A stretch of DNA of 64,000 bases, taken from contig NZ_CP155729.1 in the NCBI RefSeq assembly GCF_039724765.1, forward strand, positions 1,674,001 through 1,738,000. Reading direction: 5' to 3'. Positions 57,273-64,000 of this stretch are shown here, in pieces. Both the position numbers and the translations under genes were made by a program. The notes below the pieces were generated by a model. That model searched no databases, was not told where the DNA came from, and saw only the letters and a list, made by a program, of their open reading frames with translations. The first letter of the stretch is position 1. Every line of letters starts with the position of its first letter. Source of the DNA: Sagittula stellata E-37. Its GTDB lineage: Bacteria; Pseudomonadota; Alphaproteobacteria; Rhodobacterales; Rhodobacteraceae.

Positions 57273-58085
57273 ATGCGAATACTCTTTTTGGGCGATGTGA
57301 TGGGCCGCGCCGGGCGGCAAGGGATCGCGGACCGGCTTCCGGGCCTGCGAAAGGACTGGCGGATCGACTTCGTGGTCGTCAACGGCGAGAACGCGACGAA
57401 CGGGGCCGGGCTGAACGCAGCCCATGCCAACGCGATCTTCGAAGCGGGCGCGGATGTCATCACTCTGGGCGATCATGCCTTCGACCAGAAGGAAATGCTG
57501 ACCCATATAGAAAGCGACACACGCATCGTGCGTCCGCTCAACTTTGCCCGCGCGGCTCCGGGTCGTGGGGCCGCGCTCTACAAGGACGCGCGCGGACGCA
57601 AGGTGCTGGTGGTGCAGGCGCTGGGGCAGGTGTTCATGTCGCGCAACTACGATTCGCCCTTCTCCGCCGTCGAGGACGTGCTGAAGCGCCATCCTCTGGG
57701 CGGGCAGGCGCAGGCGATCCTCGTGGACATGCATTGCGAGGCGACGTCCGAGAAGATGGGCATGGGGCATTTCTGCGACGGACGCGCCAGCATCGTCGTC
57801 GGCACCCACACCCACGTGCCCACGGGCGATGCGCAGATCCTGCCCGGCGGCACGGCCTTCATGGCCGATGCGGGCATGTGCGGGGACTACAATTCCGTCA
57901 TCGGAATGGAGCCGGCAGAGCCGCTCCGGCGCTTTGTCAACGGCATGGCGAAGGGCCGGTTCGAGCCCGCGGGCGGCGAAGCCACGCTGTCCGGCCTGTT
58001 CGTGGAGACCGACGACCGCACCGGCAAGGCCGTCTCTGTCACGATGGTGCGTCAGGGCGGACGGCTGGCGCAGTCGGGGCCCTAG
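57273..58085 (+). CDS. ymdB: YmdB-family metallophosphoesterase
   Basis: A 270-residue calcineurin-like phosphoesterase of the TIGR00282/YmdB family, with known cAMP phosphodiesterase activity in Bacillus. Metal-binding motifs are GDVMGRAG, VNGENATNGAGLN, LGDHAFDQKE and VVGTHTHVPTGD. The ATG at 57273 gives the family start; a TTG two codons earlier is possible. Substrate in this organism is not decided. Confidence 0.9.
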   Translation: MRILFLGDVMGRAGRQGIADRLPGLRKDWRIDFVVVNGENATNGAGLNAAHANAIFEAGADVITLGDHAFDQKEMLTHIESDTRIVRPLNFARAAPGRGAALYKDARGRKVLVVQALGQVFMSRNYDSPFSAVEDVLKRHPLGGQAQAILVDMHCEATSEKMGMGHFCDGRASIVVGTHTHVPTGDAQILPGGTAFMADAGMCGDYNSVIGMEPAEPLRRFVNGMAKGRFEPAGGEATLSGLFVETDDRTGKAVSVTMVRQGGRLAQSGP

Positions 58086-58089
58086 GCAC

Positions 58090-59046
58090 GTGCCGACGCC
58101 CGCGCGGCCCCTCCTGCTTCCCGTGACCGAGTGCCTCGGGCCGTTCCTTTTGCTGGTGGTCATCGGTGCGGCGTGGGGCGGCACACAACCGCTTTCCAAG
58201 ATCGCCGTATCCGAGGGCTACCGTCACTTCGGCCTGATTTTCTGGCAGACCTTGCTGACCGGCCTGCTGCTGGCGGCGATCACACTGCTGCGCGGGCGGA
58301 GCCTGCGCCTGAAACGGCACCAATGGCAGACCTGCGCGGTCATCGCCGTGGTGGGGTCGGTCCTGCCCGGCATCACCAGCTATCAGGCCATCGCGCATCT
58401 GCCATCGGGCGTGGTGTCCATGCTCCTCAGTTCGGTGCCGATGATCTCGCTGCCGATCGCGCTGGCGCTGGGACAGGACAGCTTCCGTCCGGTCCGGCTT
58501 CTCGGCCTTGTGCTTGGGCTGACCGGCGTGGCGTTACTGGTCCTGCCGGACGGCGGGCTCAGGGGCGACGTGGCGGTTTTCTGGGTTGCGGTCGCACTGG
58601 TGTCCTCTGTCTGCTATGCTTCGGAGGCGAATATCGTCGCGCGCTGGGGGACGGCGGGTCTGGACCCGGTGCAGGTGCTGGCGGGCGCCTCCCTGATCGG
58701 CGCCGCGATCTCTTTTCCGCTGGCGCTGGGGACGGGCCAGTTCATCGTGCCGCCCTGGCCGCTGGAGGCCCCGGACCGTGCCTTGCTGGCCAGCACTGCG
58801 CTGCACGCGGGCGCATACACCGGCTATGTCGCGCTTGTCGGTTTTGCAGGCAGCGTCTTTGCCGCGCAGGTGAGTTATCTTGTCACGCTTTTCGGCGTGA
58901 CCTGGGCGATGCTCTTTCTCGGAGAGGGCTATTCAAGCTGGTTCTGGGCCGCTTTGGCCGTGATGCTTCTGGGCATGGCGTTTGTTCAGCCGCGCCCCAA
59001 GACGCTTGTACCCGACGTGACGCTCCGTAAAAATGCGTCGGGTTGA
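58090..59046 (+). CDS. EamA/DMT family transporter
   Basis: A 318-residue drug/metabolite transporter with about ten membrane segments arranged as two EamA halves (VVIGAAWGGTQPLSKIA in the first, VALVSSVCYASEANIVAR in the second). Substrate is unknown. The start is either GTG 58090 or GTG 58123, neither with a clear ribosome binding site; 58090 is four bases after the ymdB stop and suggests coupling. Confidence 0.8.
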   Translation: MPTPARPLLLPVTECLGPFLLLVVIGAAWGGTQPLSKIAVSEGYRHFGLIFWQTLLTGLLLAAITLLRGRSLRLKRHQWQTCAVIAVVGSVLPGITSYQAIAHLPSGVVSMLLSSVPMISLPIALALGQDSFRPVRLLGLVLGLTGVALLVLPDGGLRGDVAVFWVAVALVSSVCYASEANIVARWGTAGLDPVQVLAGASLIGAAISFPLALGTGQFIVPPWPLEAPDRALLASTALHAGAYTGYVALVGFAGSVFAAQVSYLVTLFGVTWAMLFLGEGYSSWFWAALAVMLLGMAFVQPRPKTLVPDVTLRKNASG

Positions 59047-59078
59047 GGATCGGCTGACACAAGAGCAAGGGGCCGGCG

Positions 59079-60857
59079 ATGCAGTGGATTGATTTGAGTC
59101 AGGGGGCACAGGCCTGGGCGACGATCGCGGTCGTCGTGGCGATGTTCGTGCTTTTCGTGCGCGAGACGTACCCGACCGAGGTGACGGCCATCGGCGGTGT
59201 CGCCGCGTTGCTGTTGTTTGGCGCGTTGCCCTACGACGCAGCGCTTGCGGTGCTGTCGAACCCGGCGCCCTGGACCATCGCCGCGATGTTCATCGTCATG
59301 GGGGCGCTGGTCCGCACCGGCGCGCTCGATGCCTTTACAGGCTATGCGCAGGCGCAGGTCGCGGCACGTCCCAAGCGGGCTGTGGCGGCGATCCTCGGGG
59401 TCGTTGTGCTCGCCTCGGCGGTGATGAACAACACGCCGGTGGTGGTGGTCATGCTGCCCGTGTTCGTCCAGATCGCCAAGGTCATGAACATTGCCCCCTC
59501 CAAGCTGCTGATCCCCCTGAGCTATGCCGCGATGATGGGCGGTACGCTGACGCTGATCGGGACGTCGACAAACCTGCTGGTCGATGGCGTGGCCCGGTCG
59601 CAGGGCCTGGAGCCGTTCACCATCTTCGAGGTCACGCCGCTGGCGCTGATCCTTGTCGGGGCGGGCATGCTCTATCTGTTCTTCGTCGCGCCACTGCTGC
59701 TGCCCGACCGGATGAGCATGGCCGGAATGCTTTCGGACCGATCCCGCATGAAGTTCTTCACCGAGGCGGTGATCCCCCCGGACAGCAACCTGATCGGCCG
59801 CGAAGTGCTGGGTGTGCAACTGTTCAAGCGTGAAGGCGTGCGGCTGGTCGACGTGATCCGGGGCGACGAATCGCTGCGCCGCAACCTCGATGGCGTGTTG
59901 CTGGAGGTCGGCGACCGCGTGGTCCTGCGCACCCCGATGGCCGAACTTCTGTCGCTGCAAAGCAACAAGTCGCTGAAACGGCTCGACCAGGTCTCGGCCA
60001 AGGAGACGAGTACCGTCGAGGTGCTCATTTCACCGGGGTGCAAGATGGTGGGGCGGTCGCTGGGCGGTCTGCGCCTGCGCCGTCGGTTCGGGGTCTATCC
60101 GCTGGCGGTCCACAGGCGAAACCAGAACATCGGCCGGCAACTGGACGAACTTGTCGTGCGCGTTGGGGACACTCTGCTGCTGGAAGGCAGTGCCGAGGAC
60201 ATCAAGCGGTTGGCCGACGAGATGGGGCTCGTGGACGTGGCGCAGCCCTCGGCGCGCGCTTTCCGCCGCAGTCATGCCCCCATCGCTCTGGTGGCGCTGA
60301 CAGGCATCGTGCTGCTGGCGGCATTGGGTTTTGCGCCGATCCTCGCGCTGGCCGTGCTGGCGGTGGCTCTGGTGCTGCTGACCCGCTGCATCGACGCGGA
60401 CGAGGCGTTCTCCTTCGTGGAGGGACAGCTTCTGGCGCTGATCTTCGCGATGCTGGCGGTCGGTGCGGCGCTGGAGCATTCCGGCGCCGTCCAGATGATC
60501 GTCGGAGGCGTCGCGCCCTACGTCGAACAGCTTCCGGCATGGGCCGTCGTCTGGGCCGTCTACCTGATGACCAGCGTATTGACGGAGAGTGTTTCGAACA
60601 ATGCAGTGGCGGTGGTCATGACGCCCATCGCCGTGACTCTGGGCACCGCCATCGGCGTCGATCCGCGTCCGCTGGTGGTGGCGGTGATGATCGCGGCAAG
60701 CCTCAGCTTCGCCACGCCGATCGGATACCAGACCAACACGCTGGTCTATGGGCCGGGTGGCTACAAGTTCACCGATTTCGTGCGGGTCGGCCTGCCGCTG
60801 AACATCGGGCTCGGGGCGCTGGCGGCGCTGTTCATCCCGATGTTCTGGCCGCTCTGA
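59079..60857 (+). CDS. SLC13 family permease with TrkA-C domains
   Basis: A 592-residue transporter: about five membrane segments (residues 10-190), two cytoplasmic RCK-C/TrkA-C domains (about 210-295 and 300-385), then about five to six membrane segments. Hallmarks are NNTPVVVVMLPV and the repeat-partner SNNAVAVVMTPIAV, plus GTSTNLL and ATPIGYQTNTLVYGPG. Relatives transport sulfate, sulfite or dicarboxylates with sodium; the substrate here is unknown. It ends six bases from the convergent gene. Confidence 0.87.
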   Translation: MQWIDLSQGAQAWATIAVVVAMFVLFVRETYPTEVTAIGGVAALLLFGALPYDAALAVLSNPAPWTIAAMFIVMGALVRTGALDAFTGYAQAQVAARPKRAVAAILGVVVLASAVMNNTPVVVVMLPVFVQIAKVMNIAPSKLLIPLSYAAMMGGTLTLIGTSTNLLVDGVARSQGLEPFTIFEVTPLALILVGAGMLYLFFVAPLLLPDRMSMAGMLSDRSRMKFFTEAVIPPDSNLIGREVLGVQLFKREGVRLVDVIRGDESLRRNLDGVLLEVGDRVVLRTPMAELLSLQSNKSLKRLDQVSAKETSTVEVLISPGCKMVGRSLGGLRLRRRFGVYPLAVHRRNQNIGRQLDELVVRVGDTLLLEGSAEDIKRLADEMGLVDVAQPSARAFRRSHAPIALVALTGIVLLAALGFAPILALAVLAVALVLLTRCIDADEAFSFVEGQLLALIFAMLAVGAALEHSGAVQMIVGGVAPYVEQLPAWAVVWAVYLMTSVLTESVSNNAVAVVMTPIAVTLGTAIGVDPRPLVVAVMIAASLSFATPIGYQTNTLVYGPGGYKFTDFVRVGLPLNIGLGALAALFIPMFWPL

Positions 60858-60863
60858 CGCGCG

Positions 60864-61598
60864 TCAGGCGTAGCGGGTGACGAAGGCCGCAAGAAGGCGT
60901 TGCGGTTGGGTCACGTCCGCCTCGTGGCACATGGCGATCAGGTCGTCCGCCGTTTCCGGCGCGAAATAGCCCTTGTGCCGGTATATGCGGATCCGGGCCG
61001 CAAAGCCCCGAGCGTCCGCTTCGGGATGGAACTGGGTGGCATAGACGTTCTCGCCGTAGCGGATCATCTGGTAGGGACAGGGAGCGGAGGACAACAGGTG
61101 CACGGCGCCGTTCGGCAGGTGCTGGACCGCCTCCTTGTGACCAACGAAGGCGTCGAACTGCTCGGGCAGGGTGGCGGTCAGCGGATCGCGGCGGCCATCG
61201 TCCGTCAAATGGCAGGTCACGGCGCCCGCCGGCTCTCCGAAGCGTTTCTTGGAGACTTCGGCGCCGAGGTGATGGGCGAGGATGCCGATGCCGTAGCAAC
61301 AGCCCATGAAGGGAATGTCGGCGCCGGTGATCTTCGGCATGAGCGAAAGACAGGCGGCTTCGATGCGCGCCTCCACCGGGTCCTTGTCCTGCGGCGCGTC
61401 GGACACGCAGCCGGGGCCGCCCCCGACGATCACGCCGGCATAGTCGGCCGGGTCCAGGTCTTCGGGCAACGCCTCCCGGTCGAGACGGATGCGGCGCACC
61501 TGGCCCTCCGCAAGGCCGCCCTTGTCGAGGAAGGCATGGTATTCGTCATCGCTGGCCTCGGTTTCCGGGCGCAGCTGGAGAAGGAGGAATCGTGCCAT
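60864..61598 (-). CDS. Class I glutamine amidotransferase, GMP synthase-like
   Basis: A 244-residue stand-alone amidotransferase domain. The nucleophile is in [12 protein letters not shown] (Cys101 by position) and the catalytic His/Glu in TQFHPEAD. Such proteins resemble the GuaA glutaminase but act in other pathways, e.g. glutathione or gamma-glutamyl metabolism. The exact role is unknown. The start is fixed by the family N-terminus [12 protein letters not shown]. Confidence 0.82.
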   Translation of the reverse strand: MARFLLLQLRPETEASDDEYHAFLDKGGLAEGQVRRIRLDREALPEDLDPADYAGVIVGGGPGCVSDAPQDKDPVEARIEAACLSLMPKITGADIPFMGCCYGIGILAHHLGAEVSKKRFGEPAGAVTCHLTDDGRRDPLTATLPEQFDAFVGHKEAVQHLPNGAVHLLSSAPCPYQMIRYGENVYATQFHPEADARGFAARIRIYRHKGYFAPETADDLIAMCHEADVTQPQRLLAAFVTRYA

Positions 61599-61711
61599 GC
61601 AAACCGGCTTATGCGCGGGCGTCACCGGGCGCAATGGCCGTCCTTGGCAAGGCGTCGGGCATGGCTTATAGAGGCGCGGATTTCGAACAGTCGGGAACGA
61701 GAGGCGCAATC

Positions 61712-62458
61712 ATGGCCGGCCATTCCAAATGGGCAAACATCCAGCACCGCAAGGGCCGTCAGGACAAGCTCCGGGCCAAGGTGTTTTCCAAGCTCTCCAA
61801 GGAGATCACCATCGCCGCGAAGATGGGTGACCCGGACCCGGAGAAAAACCCGCGCCTGCGTCTGGCGGTGAAGGAAGCCCGCGGGCAGTCGATGCCCAAG
61901 GACAACATCGAACGCGCGATCAAGAAGGCCGTGGGCGGCGATGCGGAGGATTACGAGGAAATCCGCTACGAAGGCTACGGCCCGAACGGCGTGGCGGTGA
62001 TCGTCGAGACGATGACCGACAACCGCAACCGCACCGCGTCGAACGTGCGGTCGCTGTTTTCCAAGAACGGCGGCAACCTGGGCGAGACGGGCTCTGTCGG
62101 GTTCATGTTCGAGCGCAAGGGCGAGATCGTCTACCCGGCCTCCGCCGGCGACGCGGACGACGTGATGATGGCGGCGATCGAGGCCGGGGCGGAAGACGTG
62201 GAGTCGTCCGAGGACGGGCACGTGATCTACTGCGCCGACACCGACCTGAACGATGTTTCGAGCGCGCTGGAAGGGGCGCTTGGCGAGTCGGAGTCGACAA
62301 AGCTGGTGTGGAAGCCGACGACGACCACCGAGCTGGATCTCGACGGCATGAACTCCCTCATGAAGCTGGTCGATGCGCTGGAAGAGGACGACGACGTGCA
62401 GCGCGTCACCACCAACTTCGAGGCCTCCGACGAGGTCATGGAGCAGCTCGACGCCTGA
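61712..62458 (+). CDS. yebC: YebC/PmpR family DNA-binding regulator
   Basis: A 248-residue YebC/TACO1-type protein, now linked both to transcription and to translation of proline-rich stretches. The family start [18 protein letters not shown] is exact, with [21 protein letters not shown] and a long acidic C-terminal half. It follows the GATase gene, divergent, and ends in a terminator. Confidence 0.95.
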   Translation: MAGHSKWANIQHRKGRQDKLRAKVFSKLSKEITIAAKMGDPDPEKNPRLRLAVKEARGQSMPKDNIERAIKKAVGGDAEDYEEIRYEGYGPNGVAVIVETMTDNRNRTASNVRSLFSKNGGNLGETGSVGFMFERKGEIVYPASAGDADDVMMAAIEAGAEDVESSEDGHVIYCADTDLNDVSSALEGALGESESTKLVWKPTTTTELDLDGMNSLMKLVDALEEDDDVQRVTTNFEASDEVMEQLDA

Positions 62459-62486
62459 TCCTTTGCGGATCTTTCGGAACACACGG

Positions 62487-62516
62487 CGCGCGCGGGGCAT
62501 CCCTGCGCGCGTTTGT
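62487..62516 (+). terminator. Rho-independent terminator after yebC
   Basis: A stem of about 11 bp (62487-62497 with 62501-62511, one G-T pair) closes on a CAT loop and is followed by TTTGTCGTTT. It also separates yebC from the convergent argP-type gene. Confidence 0.75.
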
Positions 62517-62520
62517 CGTT

Positions 62521-63393
62521 TCAGGGCATCGGAAGAAGCACGTCTGCCGCTGCACGGCGCAGCGCGCGGGTCAGCGGCCGGATCGCCGGTGCGGTTATGC
62601 TGCGCACCTGCCAGTACAGCGGCACGTCGCGCGGGAGGTCGGGCGCCATGGCGATCAGGTCGCCGCTCTCAAGCAGGTCTGCCACCAGTGGCAGCGGGTT
62701 GAGACCCCAGCCCAGCCCGCAGCGGGCCGCCTCGACAAAACCGTGGGTCGAGGGCAAATGGTGGGTCGGTGGTGACAGTGGCCGCCCGTTGAGGTCCGCC
62801 AGCCAGCGCCTTTGCAGAACGTCCTTGCCGGAATAGTCGACCATCGGCGCCTTGCTCAGCGTGTCCTCTGTCAGCCCTTCGGGAAAATGCTTGTCGCGGA
62901 AGGCGGGGGAGCAGGTTGCAATGTAGCGCATCACACCCAGTGGAACCGCGTCGCAGCCTTGAACCGGCTGAACGCGCGAGGTGATGGCGGCGGTCACGTC
63001 CCCGTCGCGAAGGCGCCGATCCGAGACGGATTCGTCCTCGATGGCGATGTCGTACAGGAAATCGGTGCGCGCCAGCGCGGGGATCGCCCATGTGTCGAGG
63101 CTGTCGGCGTTTAGCGCGATGCGCACCCGCGCCTGCGACGCGCGCCCGAGGTCCCGGGCCAATGCCGCGTCCAGCAGGGCGCACTCCCGGGCGTGGCGCG
63201 CAAGCCGTGCGCCTGTCTCTGTCGCGCTGGCGGGGGACTGGCGCAGCACCAGCGGCGCGCCGACCCGATCCTCAAGGGACCGTATTCGCTGGGAAATGGC
63301 CGACGGCGTGACGTTGAGTTCGGCGGCGGCGGCCTCGAACGCGCCAAGCCGCAGGACCGCCTCAAGGGCCGAAAGCTGTGCCGGGTCGTACAT
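62521..63393 (-). CDS. argP: LysR-family regulator ArgP (IciA)
   Basis: A 290-residue LysR regulator. The N-terminal helix-turn-helix reads LSALEAVLRLGAFEAAAAEL and NVTPSAISQRIRSLEDRVG; the rest is the usual effector domain. It is divergent from an ArgO/LysE exporter, the arrangement known in many Proteobacteria where ArgP senses arginine and lysine and activates argO. The symbol rests on that context plus the strong family match. Confidence 0.88.
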   Translation of the reverse strand: MYDPAQLSALEAVLRLGAFEAAAAELNVTPSAISQRIRSLEDRVGAPLVLRQSPASATETGARLARHARECALLDAALARDLGRASQARVRIALNADSLDTWAIPALARTDFLYDIAIEDESVSDRRLRDGDVTAAITSRVQPVQGCDAVPLGVMRYIATCSPAFRDKHFPEGLTEDTLSKAPMVDYSGKDVLQRRWLADLNGRPLSPPTHHLPSTHGFVEAARCGLGWGLNPLPLVADLLESGDLIAMAPDLPRDVPLYWQVRSITAPAIRPLTRALRRAAADVLLPMP

Positions 63394-63492
63394 CAGGCGC
63401 CTGTTAAGAAGTGCTTCATCAGATTAAAATGGATTAACTCGCCTTCACCCGCAACCCGCGTTAGGCAAGGTCACGAACTGACGGAGGTCTGG
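63394..63492. promoter_or_regulatory. Shared argP/argO promoter region
   Basis: This 99-bp divergent gap is more A+T-rich than its surroundings and contains TTAAAATGGATTAA at about 63424-63437, a near-symmetric site of the kind LysR regulators bind. The argO start follows GGAGG. Confidence 0.55.
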
Positions 63493-64000
63493 ATGGACGC
63501 GGCATTGGCAGGCTTTGCCCTTGGTTTTTCCCTGATCCTCGCGATTGGCGCACAGAACGCCTTTGTCCTGCGGCAGGGATTGCGCGGTGTGCATGTGCTG
63601 CCGGTGGTGCTGGTCTGCGCCTTGTCGGATGCCGTGCTGATCGCGGCAGGTGTGCTTGGCTTTGGCGCGCTGACACGGGCGGTGCCCGGCTTGGAATGGG
63701 CCATGCGGATCTTCGGCGCGCTTTTCCTGACGTGGTACGGCGCACGGACGCTGCTGTCCGCGTGGCGCGGCGGAGAGGCGCTTCGGGCCGGCGAGGGGGC
63801 GCAGAGTCTGAAGGCCGCGGTGCTGGCTTGCCTCGCCTTCACCTGGCTCAATCCGCATGTATATCTCGACACGGTGGTGCTGGTGGGATCGGTGTCGGCG
63901 CAATATGCGGACCGGCTGGCGTTTGCCACGGGGGCGATGGCGGCCAGCTTCGTTTTCTTCTTTGGGCTGGGGTACGGTGCCCGCAGCCTTGCGCCATGGT
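63493..64000 (+). CDS. argO: LysE/ArgO amino acid exporter (3' end beyond window)
   Basis: The visible 169 codons encode the family's start: a first membrane segment FALGFSLILAIGAQNAFVLRQG, HVLPVVLVCALSDAVLIAAG, LTWYGARTLL and FTWLNPHVYLDTVVLVG. ArgO/LysE exports arginine or lysine. GGAGG lies four bases ahead of the ATG. The reading frame is open to the window edge, so the gene is partial. It is the divergent partner of the argP-type regulator. Confidence 0.92.
   Translation, partial: MDAALAGFALGFSLILAIGAQNAFVLRQGLRGVHVLPVVLVCALSDAVLIAAGVLGFGALTRAVPGLEWAMRIFGALFLTWYGARTLLSAWRGGEALRAGEGAQSLKAAVLACLAFTWLNPHVYLDTVVLVGSVSAQYADRLAFATGAMAASFVFFFGLGYGARSLAPW

Overview
This window looks like a chromosomal segment of an alphaproteobacterium of the Rhodobacterales (Roseobacter group). 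The signs are high G+C, a Rhodobacterales-type division and cell wall (dcw) cluster containing a DUF2484 gene, the protein styles of FtsW, MurC, LpxC and CobS/CobT, and an argP/argO pair. There are no rRNA, tRNA, CRISPR or insertion sequence genes. Nearly everything is ordinary, well-packed core chromosome.

Positions 28-24172 hold the dcw cluster and lpxC. A long leader (28-750) carries TGGGA repeats that look like MraZ boxes, a perfect DnaA box and a terminator-like hairpin. It is followed by mraZ, rsmH, ftsL, ftsI, murE, murF, mraY, murD, ftsW, murG, murC, a DUF2484 gene, murB, ddl, ftsQ, ftsA, ftsZ and lpxC. A flavoprotein gene on the opposite strand sits between murD and ftsW. A terminator after murC, a long gap before murB, a 94-bp tandem repeat after ftsA and a terminator after ftsZ split the cluster into several transcription units. 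Together these genes build the lipid-linked peptidoglycan precursor, cross-link it at the septum and assemble the divisome; lpxC commits carbon to lipid A.

Positions 24405-33259 hold bamD, recN, a divergent TetR regulator/membrane protein pair with two operator-like repeats, an FAD-linked oxidase facing a CLC chloride transporter, a type B chloramphenicol acetyltransferase (catB) and an SH3-domain secreted protein.

Positions 33487-35387 are the most accessory-looking part. Three tightly spaced genes encode a helical protein of the kind seen beside secreted effectors, a small M91 (NleD-type) zinc metalloprotease with an HELIH motif, and an uncharacterised beta-rich protein that could be its immunity partner.

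Positions 35549-45312 are mixed housekeeping: DUF427, Xaa-Pro aminopeptidase, cobT and cobS (cobaltochelatase) separated by about 2.6 kb of unrelated genes including two paralogous secreted proteins and a racemase-like protein without its catalytic cysteines, then an ECF sigma factor with its RskA-type anti-sigma factor.

Positions 45821-64000 hold rpiA, glutathione reductase, hflK-hflC-DUF2065-GT25-degP (envelope protease quality control), a proC-like gene, a lipoprotein, a C-terminal remnant of dnaE2, a 2Fe-2S ferredoxin, a ymdB-type phosphodiesterase, two transporters, a GMP-synthase-like amidotransferase, yebC, and the argP/argO regulator-exporter pair cut by the window end.
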